Origin: Anaerolineae bacterium
GTDB taxonomy: Bacteria > Chloroflexota > Anaerolineae > DRVO01
DNA: 64,000 bases
Reading direction: 5' to 3'
NCBI GenBank assembly: GCA_013178015.1
Contig: JABLXR010000015.1
Location: 1 to 64,000, forward strand
In this document: one piece after another, positions 1 to 8,364 of the stretch
How the letters are laid out: every line of letters starts with the position of its first letter
Numbering within the stretch: position 1 is the stretch's first letter
Program-made: the position numbers and the translations under genes
The notes under the pieces: generated by a model
Databases searched by the model: none
What the model was told of the DNA's origin: nothing
The model's input: the letters and a program-made list of their open reading frames with translations, nothing else

Positions 1-237
1 ACGGGCAAAAGCGGTAAGGGCGCCAGCTGGGATGGTGTTGATGGACCTGGTGCAGGCGGTTTGACGGGGACTCCCAGGAACACACAGCCAGGGGGATGGG
101 TTCTGATGGACTCTGGGAGCCGCACTCGGAGCTAGCAGGATAGGGCTAGGATAGGTTTGGCGAGCGGAAACGGGACATAGCGGGACAGTACGCTCTCAGC
201 CCTGGTGACGGGCACGTAAGGTAAGGCGCTAGTCCCT
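1..237. other. No recognisable gene at left edge
   Basis: A short open frame on the plus strand enters from the left edge and stops at about 63. It could be the C-terminus of a gene outside the window, but its roughly 20 residues are too few to assign. Nothing else convincing is seen before 238. Confidence 0.3.
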
Positions 238-498
238 CTACGGCGCTGGCGAAGGTGCCGCCCGCTTCACCGTCTGGGCCTGCCGCACCTTCCGCTCGGA
301 TACACTGGCAGCCTTGGCCGCTTGGGTGCGGGAACGCTCTTGGGGTTCGGATTGCTTGGAGGACGATGCGTCCTCCAAGCATCCGGTGCTGTCATTGTCA
401 AGAGTGCTGTCATCCCACCGTGTTTCCGCTGCCCTCTTTGCTCTATCCCGTTTCGCCCGTTCGCTCAGCAGCTCTGCCAGGTCTGTGGCCACGGTCAT
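238..498 (-). pseudogene. Truncated phage/plasmid-like protein with HTH remnant
   Basis: The reading frame from an ATG at 498 gives about 86 residues. The N-terminal half is charged (LAELLSERAKRDRAKRAAE). The C-terminus carries VSERKVRQAQTVKRAAP, which resembles the helix-turn-helix of ParB-like or phage replication proteins, where the motif normally continues for many residues. Here the frame stops three codons after the motif, so the gene looks cut off. No good ribosome binding site precedes the ATG; an in-frame GTG at 582 is an alternative start. I read it as a relic of an integrated element, possibly one that used the nearby tRNA-Val. The identification rests on one short motif. Confidence 0.35.
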
Positions 499-632
499 TG
501 ATGACGCCCCGGCCTGGTGCAGGGCCAGAACCGGTGCTGCCGCAGTTGACGGCTCTCTGGAGTGGTAGTAGAATGGGGCCACCTTACCAAACGAAAAGCC
601 CCGGCGCTGGTGTTAGCAGCCCAGGGCACGGC

Positions 633-652
633 CAGTCAGAGTGCACTGACTG
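633..652. repeat. Short perfect inverted repeat
   Basis: CAGTCAG and CTGACTG are separated by 6 bases. This could be an operator or a small hairpin; its function is unknown. Confidence 0.3.
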
Positions 653-670
653 ACGGGAGAAGCCTAACAG

Positions 671-706
671 CAAAAGCCCGCCAGAGCAAGCGCACCTGGC
701 GGGCTT
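671..706 (-). terminator. Intrinsic terminator downstream of tRNA-Val
   Basis: A perfect 11-bp stem (AAGCCCGCCAG at 674-684 with CTGGCGGGCTT at 696-706) encloses an 11-base loop. Read on the minus strand, the stem ends in a short T run. It lies about 120 bases downstream of tRNA-Val, so it probably ends the argS/tRNA-Val transcripts. Confidence 0.7.
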
Positions 707-823
707 CGTGCTTCTGGGTTGACAGCAATCTGACAGCAACGTGATGGCGGGGGAAAGGGCACCCGGCCCGACCCTCTACCACTACCGGTAGTAGCCAGGC
801 CAGGCCGCACCTACTGCCAACAG

Positions 824-897
824 TGGGCGAGACAGGACTCGAACCTGTGGCCTCTTCCTTGTAAGGGAAGCGCTCTGACCAACTGAGCTACTCGCCC
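824..897 (-). tRNA. tRNA-Val (anticodon UAC)
   Basis: Read on the minus strand, the sequence folds into a full cloverleaf. The acceptor GGGCGAG pairs with CTCGCCC, the D arm is GCTC/GAGC, the anticodon stem CTTCC/GGAAG encloses loop CTTACAA (anticodon TAC), and the T arm is ACAGG-TTCGAGT-CCTGT. The discriminator is A and no CCA is encoded. The gene is 74 bases long. It lies 138 bases downstream of argS on the same strand but has its own promoter-like sequence. Confidence 0.95.
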
Positions 898-911
898 CTA
901 CCTACCCTTCC

Positions 912-941
912 ATCATACAGCCGCCGTGGCCCGCCCAGCAA
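912..941 (-). promoter_or_regulatory. Putative promoter of tRNA-Val
   Basis: On the minus strand TTGCTG (936-941) and TATGAT (912-917) are 18 bases apart, just upstream of the tRNA. This is a reasonable sigma-70-type match. Confidence 0.5.
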
Positions 942-1035
942 CAACTCCATGGTTCGTAGCTCGACTCCGGCGCCCCAAAACGCCCTCCTCTCCCTGATAG
1001 GCCCGTCTCGGCGATCTCGGTCGCGACATCTCCCC

Positions 1036-2712
1036 CTACATCCGCTCCGGGGCGCTCATCCCCATTACCTCCAGAGCCCGCGCCAGAGCCACCTTGGCCG
1101 CCAGCGACAGCCGCAGCCTGGCCTTGGTCACCTCCGCATCCTCAGCCAAACTGCTCACGATGCGACAGTCACGGTAGAAGGCGTGGAACGCCCGCGCCAG
1201 GTCATAGGCGTAGTACGCCAACCGATGGGGCGAGAAGTCCGCCGCCGCGTCCACCAACACCTCGGGGAACTGGAGCATCTGCCGGATGAGCGCCATCTCG
1301 CTTGGGTGTCCCAACAGGCTTAGGTCCGCCTGGTCATAGTCGAGAGAAGACGCCTGGGCCAGCCGCAGCACACTGGCGATGCGAGCGTGCGCGTACTGCA
1401 CGTAGAATACCGGGTTCTCCTCGCTTCGCTTGACCGCCAACTCCAGGTCAAAATCCATCTGGCTGTCGGGCGAGCGCGAGACCAGGAAGTAGCGAATCGC
1501 GTCCGGGCTGACCTCGTCAATCAGCTCCCGCAGGGTAATCATATCGCCCGTCCGCTTCGATAGGCGCACCACCTCCCCGCCCCGCTTCAGCGTCACCAGC
1601 TGGTAGATGACGATGCGCAGCCGATCCGGGTCCAGACCCAGACCCTCCATCATGGCCTTCATCCGAGGCAAATGCCCCTGATGATCGGCACCCCACACGT
1701 CAACGACGAGGTCAAAGCCGCGGTTGACGAACTTGTCGTAGTGATATGCGATATCGGAAGCGAAGTAGCCCGGCAGGCCGGACGAGCGGATCACCACCTC
1801 GTCCTTGTCGGCCCCCAGCTTAGTGGCCTCGAACCAGACGGCCCCCTCGCGTTCCACTAGGTACCCTCCCTGGCGCAGTACCTCCATGGCCCTGTCGAAA
1901 GTCCCGTCGCGGTAGAGGTCGCGCTCCGAGAACCAGCGGTCGTAGCGGATGCCCATAGCCTCGACATCGGCCCGCACACTGGGCAGCACCTTGTTCTGCA
2001 GGCCGTACTCGCCGATCTCCGCTAGCGCCTCCTCGTATGGAAGGTCCAAGAAGCGTCTGCCCTCTGCCTCTGCGATCTCCCGGCCCCACTGCGCCAGGTA
2101 CCAGCCCTGGTATCCCGTCTCTGGCACCGGGACATCCAGTCCCAGAGCCTGGGCGTAACGGGCGTACAGGCTCTCCTGGAACTGACGCATCTGCGTGCCG
2201 GCGTCATTGACGTAGTACTCTCTCTGGACGTCGTACCCCACCTCGGCCAGGAGGTTCGCCAAGGCGTCGCCCAGCACCACGTTCCGGGCAAACCCTACGT
2301 GGAGAGGGCCAGTGGGGTTGGCGCTGCCGTACTCCACCTGTACCCTCACGCCCTGCCCCATGTTCGTCCGGCCGAAGCGCTCCCCCTCGGCAAGCACGGT
2401 TTCTACCTGAGATGCAAGCCAGGCGTCGCTCAGGGTAAAGTTCAGGAAGCCCGGCGGCGCTACCTCAACCGCGCCAATGAATGGCTCCCGGGGAAGGTGA
2501 GCCCGCACCGCTTCGGCGATCCGCACCGGCGCCATACGGGCCAGCCGGGCCGCCTGCATGGCAGCCGGCGAGGCGTAGTCGCCGTGACCCCCCTGGCGCG
2601 GCCGCTCCACCGGGATCTCCGGGATTTCGAAGGCGGGCAGCGCCCCGGCTGCCTGCGCCTGCTCAAATCCCCTCCTCACTGCATCCGCCACTCTCTCTCG
2701 TACGGGCTGCAC
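1036..2712 (-). CDS. argS: Arginyl-tRNA synthetase
   Basis: Cytoplasmic class I synthetase that charges tRNA-Arg with arginine using ATP. The 558-residue protein has the N-terminal Arg-tRNA additional domain (residues 1-110) and the HIGH region as SANPTGPLHVGFARN (about 130-144), in which Phe replaces the usual second His. The KMSKS-like loop is RLSKRTGDMITL near 385. The C-terminal DALR anticodon-binding domain begins around YVQYAHARIASVLR. Its length is normal for the family. The start is a GTG preceded by GGAGGAG. The gene lies 176 bases downstream of polA on the same strand, with tRNA-Val following. Confidence 0.96.
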   Translation of the reverse strand: MQPVRERVADAVRRGFEQAQAAGALPAFEIPEIPVERPRQGGHGDYASPAAMQAARLARMAPVRIAEAVRAHLPREPFIGAVEVAPPGFLNFTLSDAWLASQVETVLAEGERFGRTNMGQGVRVQVEYGSANPTGPLHVGFARNVVLGDALANLLAEVGYDVQREYYVNDAGTQMRQFQESLYARYAQALGLDVPVPETGYQGWYLAQWGREIAEAEGRRFLDLPYEEALAEIGEYGLQNKVLPSVRADVEAMGIRYDRWFSERDLYRDGTFDRAMEVLRQGGYLVEREGAVWFEATKLGADKDEVVIRSSGLPGYFASDIAYHYDKFVNRGFDLVVDVWGADHQGHLPRMKAMMEGLGLDPDRLRIVIYQLVTLKRGGEVVRLSKRTGDMITLRELIDEVSPDAIRYFLVSRSPDSQMDFDLELAVKRSEENPVFYVQYAHARIASVLRLAQASSLDYDQADLSLLGHPSEMALIRQMLQFPEVLVDAAADFSPHRLAYYAYDLARAFHAFYRDCRIVSSLAEDAEVTKARLRLSLAAKVALARALEVMGMSAPERM

Positions 2713-2822
2713 CGCTCCTCCGAAGGCAAGAAGGTATCATGGGCAGACACGACACACTCGTGCCCCACGCCCACCCGCCAGGGACCCTGCCCTGGCCGGC
2801 GTTCCATTCTACACCGGGAAGC

Positions 2823-2879
2823 GAGGAAGCGCGGCTTCGACCGCGCTCCCTGACGCCGCCACCTAGCGAGCGCTTCCTC
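2823..2879. terminator. Inverted repeat after polA, possible terminator
   Basis: GAGGAAGCGC (2823-2832) and GCGCTTCCTC (2870-2879) are perfect 10-base complements separated by 37 bases, directly beyond the polA stop codon. No T tract follows, so termination is only a guess. Confidence 0.35.
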
Positions 2880-2888
2880 TACCCGCTA

Positions 2889-5651
2889 CTACTTGGCCTC
2901 CAGCCAGTTCGGGCCCACCGCCACGTCAACCTTCAGGGGCGCGTCCAGGGGGAAGGCGTTCTCCATCACTTCGCGTACCAACGGCACCACCACCTCGACC
3001 TCGTCCTCAGGCCCCTCCAGAACCAGCTCGTCGTGGACCTGGAGGATCATCCGCGTCAGCAGGTCCCTGGCCTTCAACTCCTGGCTGAGACGGATCATAG
3101 CGATCTTGATGATGTCGGCGGCCGTTCCCTGGATGGGCATGTTGATGGCTGCCCTCTCCGCTTCCGCCCTCTGTACCCGCGACAGCCTCTCCCTACCTGA
3201 CAACTGCGGGAAGTACCGCCGCCGCCCCAGCAGGGTCTCCACATAGCCCTTCTCGGCCACCGAGGCCCGCACCCCCTCGATATACTCGCGCACTTTGGGG
3301 TAGTTGCGGAAGTAGGCCTCGATGAAGGCGCGGGACTCGGCCTCGCTCAGGTCGGACTGACGCGCCAGGCCGAAGGCACTCACTCCGTAGATGACGGCGA
3401 AGTTCACCGTCTTGGAGATGCGCCTCATCTCCGGCGTTACCTGCTCGATGGGGACCCCGTACGTGAGGGCGGCCGTGCTGGCGTGAATGTCCAGTCCCTC
3501 AGCAAAGGCGCGCAGCAGCCTCGGGTCCTGGGACACATGAGCCAGTATGCGCAGCTCCACCTGCGAGTAGTCGGCCCCGATGAGGAGACTGCCCGGCTCC
3601 GCCGTGAAAGCCCGCCTTATCCGGCGGCCTAACTCGGTGCGGATGGGGATGTTCTGCAGGTTAGGATCGCTAGAGGAGAGACGGCCAGTCACCGTTGCCG
3701 TCTGGTTGTACGAAGTGTGCACCCTACCCGTATGGGGATTGACCAATCCCGGGAGTGCCTCGGCATAGGTAGATTTGAGCTTGGAGAGTTGGCGGTGCTC
3801 CAGAATGAGGTCCACCACCTCGTGCTCCCCCCGAAGCTCTTCGAGCACCTCCGCCGCCGTGCTGTAGTGGCCGCTGGCGGTCCGTCGCAACCCCCCGCAC
3901 GGAAGCCTCAGCTGGTTGAACAGAAGATCGCTCAGCTGCTGCGTGCTGTTCACGTTCAGTGGATACCCGGCCAGCAGCCTGATCTGCGTAGTGATCTCCT
4001 CCAGCCGTCGCTCCAGCTCGGCAGAGAACTCTCTCAGGTAGTCCACGTCAATGCGGACGCCCTTAAGCTCCATCTCCGCCAATACCGGCACGAGGGGCAT
4101 CTCCACTTCGCGGAAGAGACGCCACTGCTCTCGCTCCCGTAGTTCCCGTTCCAGGAGCGGACGCAGTCGCAAGGTGGCATCGGCGTCGGCCGCCGCGTAG
4201 GGCGCCACCTCGCGCACCTCGCAGTCCGCCATGGACCGTTGCCTCCTGCCCTTGCCGATGATGTCGGTGATGGGAGTCATCTCTACCCCCAGGCGGCCCC
4301 AAGCCACTGCTTTCAGCCCGAAGCTGCGCTGGTCGGGATTGAGGATCCACTCCGCCACCATGGTGTCGAAATCCGGCCCTGAGGCATGCAGACCGTGCCG
4401 CTGCAGCATCTCCCAGTCATACTTGCTATTGTGGGCCACCTTCTCCACCGCGGGGTCCATGAGCACGGGGCCCAGTACCCTCCGCACCTCATCGAGGTCC
4501 AGGTTGCCGTTACCTTCGCTTCGGTGGCCCACCGGGATGTAGTACCCTCGGCCCTCTTCCAGAGCTAGCGATATGCCCACCAGCGCCGACGACACGGCAT
4601 CAAGAGCGTCGCTCTCCACGTCCAGAGCTATCATCTCGGCGTCGGCCGCCGCGGCGGCCAGCTTCTCCAGGGCCACCACCGAGTCTACGATCTCGTACTC
4701 GGTGGTGGCTTCCGAAGCCGACGTCTCCCTGGGACCCTCGGCCGGAGCGGGAGCCGTGAACAGGCTCAGCTGCCCCTCCTGCTGCTCCGTCAGCCGACCC
4801 ATCAGGCTGCGGAAGTCCAGCTCCCGAAAGAGCTGCTCTAGTGCCGCCATGTCGCCCTGCCCAACCCGGCACTGGTCTAGATCCAGCTCCAGAGGCACAT
4901 CGCGCCAAATGGTGACCAACTCGCGATTGCGGAGAGCCTCCGCCTCTCTGCCCTCTAGAGCCCGGCGAGCCCGGGCATTCTGAATCTCATCCAGGTGCTC
5001 GTAGATCCCCTCCAGCGTCTTGTACTGCCTCAAGAGCTCGGCCGCCGTCTTCTCGCCGATACCCTTGACCCCAGCCACGTTGTCCGACTTGTCCCCCACC
5101 AGGGCTTTGAAATCCGCTAGTTGCTCCGGCTCAAGGCCATAGCGCTCCACCACGCGCCTCCGGTCGTATACCACCGGATCCGAGAAGCGACGCCCGGGGG
5201 TTAGCACTCTGACGCCGCCGTCCACGAGCTGGAGGGCGTCCGTATCGCCCGTAACGATGAGGACCTCTATGCCCCTCTCGTTGGCTTTCTCCGACACCGT
5301 GCCGATGATGTCGTCCGCCTCCCAACCCTCCAACCCTACGGCGGGGATGTGAAGGGCCTGTAACAGCTCTCGGGCCCGCTCCAGCTGCGACCGGAGGCTG
5401 TCCGGCATCTGCTCCCGGTTGGCCTTGTACTCCTTGGCCTTCTCATGCCGGAACGAACGCCCGACGTCCATCGCCACCAGGGCGTAAGTCGGATGCCAGT
5501 CTCGAAGGACGTTCAGCAGCATAGCGGTGAAGCCGTAGATGGCGTTGGTGGGCTCCCCCTGACGGCTGGCCAGCGCATCGGGCACGCCGTGGAAGGCCCG
5601 GTACAATAGGGAGTGACCATCCACGATCATGAGCAAAGGACGCGAGGACAC
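2889..5651 (-). CDS. polA: DNA polymerase I
   Basis: Repair and Okazaki-fragment polymerase of about 920 residues with three domains. These are a 5' nuclease (1-290, LLMIVDGHSLLYRAFHG and VGDKSDNVAGVKGIGEKT), a 3'-5' exonuclease (about 330-510) and the polymerase (520-920). The exonuclease appears active: IALDVESD supplies the DxE pair, HNSKYDWE the second motif and YAAADADAT the third. Polymerase motifs are DYSQVELRILAHVSQD (A), KTVNFAVIYG (B; Phe retained) and QVHDELVLE (C). I chose the GTG at 5651, reading SSRPLLMIVDG, because AAGGAG lies 9 bases upstream; in-frame starts up to 5711 overlap the promoter. Confidence 0.96.
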   Translation of the reverse strand: MSSRPLLMIVDGHSLLYRAFHGVPDALASRQGEPTNAIYGFTAMLLNVLRDWHPTYALVAMDVGRSFRHEKAKEYKANREQMPDSLRSQLERARELLQALHIPAVGLEGWEADDIIGTVSEKANERGIEVLIVTGDTDALQLVDGGVRVLTPGRRFSDPVVYDRRRVVERYGLEPEQLADFKALVGDKSDNVAGVKGIGEKTAAELLRQYKTLEGIYEHLDEIQNARARRALEGREAEALRNRELVTIWRDVPLELDLDQCRVGQGDMAALEQLFRELDFRSLMGRLTEQQEGQLSLFTAPAPAEGPRETSASEATTEYEIVDSVVALEKLAAAAADAEMIALDVESDALDAVSSALVGISLALEEGRGYYIPVGHRSEGNGNLDLDEVRRVLGPVLMDPAVEKVAHNSKYDWEMLQRHGLHASGPDFDTMVAEWILNPDQRSFGLKAVAWGRLGVEMTPITDIIGKGRRQRSMADCEVREVAPYAAADADATLRLRPLLERELREREQWRLFREVEMPLVPVLAEMELKGVRIDVDYLREFSAELERRLEEITTQIRLLAGYPLNVNSTQQLSDLLFNQLRLPCGGLRRTASGHYSTAAEVLEELRGEHEVVDLILEHRQLSKLKSTYAEALPGLVNPHTGRVHTSYNQTATVTGRLSSSDPNLQNIPIRTELGRRIRRAFTAEPGSLLIGADYSQVELRILAHVSQDPRLLRAFAEGLDIHASTAALTYGVPIEQVTPEMRRISKTVNFAVIYGVSAFGLARQSDLSEAESRAFIEAYFRNYPKVREYIEGVRASVAEKGYVETLLGRRRYFPQLSGRERLSRVQRAEAERAAINMPIQGTAADIIKIAMIRLSQELKARDLLTRMILQVHDELVLEGPEDEVEVVVPLVREVMENAFPLDAPLKVDVAVGPNWLEAK

Positions 5652-5682
5652 CTGGCAATTCTCCTTATCATGTAACTGTACC

Positions 5683-5711
5683 ATTCTACGCCGGCACCCC
5701 GCCCCCAGCAA
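5683..5711 (-). promoter_or_regulatory. Putative polA promoter
   Basis: On the minus strand TTGCTG (5706-5711) and TAGAAT (5683-5688) are separated by 17 bases, about 30 bases before the chosen GTG start. Confidence 0.6.
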
Positions 5712-5896
5712 CGCAAGCCCGGCTGCCCTCGCCAGTTCGAACTGGCCCGGCGCCCCTTCAGGGGCAGCTAGATGGAGAGGCTTTCAGGAGCGCAAGCCCC
5801 CTCACACCGAGGTCCCCTGAGCTCGTCACCAATCCTCGCCCCAGAATCTGGGAAGGCCTCCCTGCCCCGAGGGAGCGGGCACCCTTCAGCACTGCC

Positions 5897-6352
5897 TCAG
5901 GCGACTAGCCCGCGGGAGCGCAGCAGATCGCCCAGAAGCCCTTGCAGCCTGTCCCTCACCTCCCGGAACACCTGCATGCGAGCCTCGTGACTGCCCGTGG
6001 CCGCTGCCGGATCGGGCAAACTCCAGTGCACGTACTCAGGGGCCCCGGGAAACACGGGGCATGACTCGCGGGCGCTGTCGCACACAGTCAGCACCAGGTC
6101 GAAGCGCTGCCCCAGGAACTCGGTGACGCTTTTGGACCTCTGGCCGCTTATGTCCACTCCGATCTCGGCCATGGCCTGCACCGCCAGCGGGTTGAGCCCC
6201 GCCGGTGCGATGCCAGCGCTGTGCACCTCGACCGCGTCCCCGGCCAGCTTGCGCACGATCGCCTCAGCCATCTGGCTCCGGGCCGAGTTGCCCGTACACA
6301 GCACCAACATCCGGAACGGCCGCTCGCCTTCGGGACCCACAGCACCCTCCAT
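5897..6352 (-). CDS. arsC: ArsC-type arsenate reductase / low-molecular-weight phosphatase fold
   Basis: Small cytoplasmic enzyme (151 residues) of the low-molecular-weight tyrosine phosphatase fold. The P-loop is CTGNSARS (Cys19). VCDSARESC (Cys91 and Cys98) carries the second and third cysteines, seven residues apart as in thioredoxin-coupled arsenate reductases. WSLPDPA supplies the general-acid Asp. All three redox cysteines are present, so arsenate reduction is more likely than plain phosphatase activity. No arsenite pump or ArsR is adjacent, so the role is less certain than the family. GAGGT sits 8 bases before the ATG. It is divergent from the glycerophosphodiesterase gene. Confidence 0.85.
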   Translation of the reverse strand: MEGAVGPEGERPFRMLVLCTGNSARSQMAEAIVRKLAGDAVEVHSAGIAPAGLNPLAVQAMAEIGVDISGQRSKSVTEFLGQRFDLVLTVCDSARESCPVFPGAPEYVHWSLPDPAAATGSHEARMQVFREVRDRLQGLLGDLLRSRGLVA

Positions 6353-6409
6353 TGACCAGACCTCAAGCCCTCCCTACCATGCCTGTACGTCGCCCGCGGG
6401 AGGGAGCCT

Positions 6410-7129
6410 ATGCACATCATAGCACACCGAGGTGCCTCAGCCTACGAGCCCGAGAACACTCTGCGCGCCTTCGAACGCGCCCTGGAGCTGGGGGCCGACT
6501 GGGTAGAACTGGATCTGCGTCTCACGGCCGACGGACAGGCCGTGGTGCTGCACCCGGAGGACCTGGGTGAGACTACCGACGGGAGAGGCCCCGTCTCTGA
6601 GAAGACCCTGGCGGAGGTGCGCCGCTTCCACGCTGGCCTGGGCGAGCGCGTGCCCACTCTCATCGAGGTCCTGGACTCATTCGGAGCCAGGTGCGGGCTC
6701 TACGTGGAATTGAAGGCGCCCGGCACCCCGCGAGCCCTGGCCGAAGCCCTGGCACGAGTACGACCACCGGTCGGCCTCGTAGCTGCTTCCTTTCAGGCAA
6801 CACTGGTGCGTCAGGCAGCAACACTCCTGCCTAGCATCCCCGCATCCATACTCAGCAGTGACCCTGCCGTCGACCTAACGGTGCTGGCCAAGCGCATCGG
6901 CGCCAGGATGGTGCATCTGTGCTGGGAGGATGCCTCGTCCCGGCCTGACACCTTGGTTACGCCCGATCTCCTCAGCCGCTTCGCTCGTCACGGCCTGGAG
7001 GTAGTGCTATGGCACGAAGAGAGGCCAGAGGTGCTCGAGGCCATGCTTTCGCTGCCCGTCTGGGGAGTGTGCACCAACACTCCCGATGCCGCACGGGCCT
7101 TGCTCAAGAAGGCGAAGGCAGGACGCTGA
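6410..7129 (+). CDS. Glycerophosphodiester phosphodiesterase
   Basis: A 239-residue GDPD-family TIM barrel predicted to cleave glycerophosphodiesters to glycerol-3-phosphate and an alcohol. The catalytic start is HIIAHRGASAYEPENTLRAF (His-Arg plus Glu at the PENT turn), followed by WVELDLRLTADGQ and VLHPED. The usual second catalytic His of the HD motif is seen as His-Pro. No signal peptide is present, so it should be cytoplasmic, like UgpQ. GGAGGGAG lies upstream of the ATG. No transporter is adjacent. Confidence 0.88.
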   Translation: MHIIAHRGASAYEPENTLRAFERALELGADWVELDLRLTADGQAVVLHPEDLGETTDGRGPVSEKTLAEVRRFHAGLGERVPTLIEVLDSFGARCGLYVELKAPGTPRALAEALARVRPPVGLVAASFQATLVRQAATLLPSIPASILSSDPAVDLTVLAKRIGARMVHLCWEDASSRPDTLVTPDLLSRFARHGLEVVLWHEERPEVLEAMLSLPVWGVCTNTPDAARALLKKAKAGR

Positions 7130-7141
7130 ACCATTGGCGTC

Positions 7142-7165
7142 CTGCCGCGACCGGTCGCTCGGCAG
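7142..7165. terminator. Hairpin between convergent genes
   Basis: CTGCCG and CGGCAG flank CGACC/GGTCG, forming a nearly continuous stem between the two converging stop codons. There is no T run, so it may be a shared weak terminator. Confidence 0.45.
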
Positions 7166-7168
7166 TCC

Positions 7169-7987
7169 CTACCGACCTACCATTCTGCGGAACGCCTCGG
7201 CGTACTGCCTCAGAACCCCCTCGGCATCGTGCTGGCTGCCCGGGGCGTGGATAACCTCGACCGAGAAGTAGCCGTCGAATCCCGCTTCCTGCAGCAGTCT
7301 CAGGGGAGTAGCGTGATCGAACACGCCCTCCCCCAGCGGGACCATCTGCACCCGGCTCCCGCCCGCGGGATAGATCCCGTCGTGAGCATGCAGGTGCCGG
7401 GTCAGCGCCCCTATCACCGAGAACGTCTCCTCAGGTTTCTCCATCATCCGCTGCGGATGCATGATGTCCCACAGGACTTTCAGGTTGGGGTGATCTACCC
7501 TCTCCACCACCGCCGCCACTTCGCTGGAGTGGGACCAGTCGTCGTGGGTCTCCATCAGCACCACTACACCCCGGTCGGCCGCTCGGCTGAGCACCGACCG
7601 GTAGGCCTCCACCACATAGTCAATCACATACTTGAGCTCACGATCCCTCGGACGCTGTCCCCCGAAGGTGCGCACGTAAGGCGCCCCCAGGTCGGCTGCC
7701 AGGTCCACGTAGGTGACCAGGTCGCGCATGTGCTTGGCCCGAGCCTCCTCGTCCGCTTCCGCCGCTCGCACGCCAGTGGCGATGGCGCAGACGGTTAGGC
7801 CTGCGTCCTCCACCTTCTTGCGAACATCGGCCCGCTCTGTCGGAGAGAGAGAAGCCTCGATGCCGGACCGGTGGCCCCACTCCACCCGGGCCTCCAATCC
7901 CTCATAGCCGTACCGTTTTAGCGCTGCCAGACCCTCATCCAGAGTCATGTCAGGAAAGATGCTCGTCATACCGGCCAGACGTATCAC
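7169..7987 (-). CDS. Sugar phosphate isomerase/epimerase-like TIM barrel
   Basis: A protein of about 272 residues of the xylose-isomerase-like TIM-barrel superfamily (AP endonuclease family 2 fold). Recognisable stretches are the N-terminal strand IRLAGMTSIFPDMTL, YEGLEARVEWGH, LMETHDDW and VLWDIMHPQRM, with FSVEVIHAPGS near the end. Glu, Asp and His residues are placed for a divalent metal. Substrate cannot be told from sequence. The GTG start at 7987 is preceded by GGAGGTGAG; earlier in-frame starts would run through a strong inverted repeat. Confidence 0.8.
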   Translation of the reverse strand: MIRLAGMTSIFPDMTLDEGLAALKRYGYEGLEARVEWGHRSGIEASLSPTERADVRKKVEDAGLTVCAIATGVRAAEADEEARAKHMRDLVTYVDLAADLGAPYVRTFGGQRPRDRELKYVIDYVVEAYRSVLSRAADRGVVVLMETHDDWSHSSEVAAVVERVDHPNLKVLWDIMHPQRMMEKPEETFSVIGALTRHLHAHDGIYPAGGSRVQMVPLGEGVFDHATPLRLLQEAGFDGYFSVEVIHAPGSQHDAEGVLRQYAEAFRRMVGR

Positions 7988-8010
7988 TTGCTCACCTCCG
8001 CCACCACGGC

Positions 8011-8033
8011 TGTGGCAGATGCCCTCTGCCACA
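8011..8033. promoter_or_regulatory. Perfect 9-bp inverted repeat in 5' leader
   Basis: TGTGGCAGA and TCTGCCACA are separated by 5 bases, 24-46 bases upstream of the isomerase-like gene's GTG and just before its ribosome binding site. It could be an operator or an mRNA hairpin. Confidence 0.45.
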
Positions 8034-8038
8034 ACCAT

Positions 8039-8364
8039 GCCTCGTGGTTGAGGAGTCTAGCCAGCGTGCGGGAGCCGGTCAAGGCACCTGCTCAGGCATA
8101 GGTTTCTCTGCCCCACGCCCCCGCCCTCCTCGCGGCCTTTGCCTGCCACCCATGCCTGTGCTAGCATGCCGAAAGGCGCTCGCAACCTCGGGGTACGCCT
8201 TGCCCGACGGTGGCCGGGCGTCAGCATCGAGTCGATTAGGAGGCTCCCTGGGGTAGGCTGCCCAGCCGGACGTCGTAGGAGCCCATGGATAGCGAAGACC
8301 CTCATCTCCCCCCAGGCCGTCGGCACTCGTTCTTCCGCCGGTGCCTTCTGGACTTAGGTAGCCC
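8039..8364. other. Divergent intergenic region
   Basis: This separates the isomerase-like gene from the ABC exporter operon. No convincing gene or strong promoter match was found. The weak AGGT before the exporter's GTG start lies at its right end. Confidence 0.4.

Noticed and set aside
5652-5711. Longer N-terminus for DNA polymerase I
   Set aside because: The extension has no similarity to the family and overlaps the best promoter and the ribosome site for the GTG at 5651.
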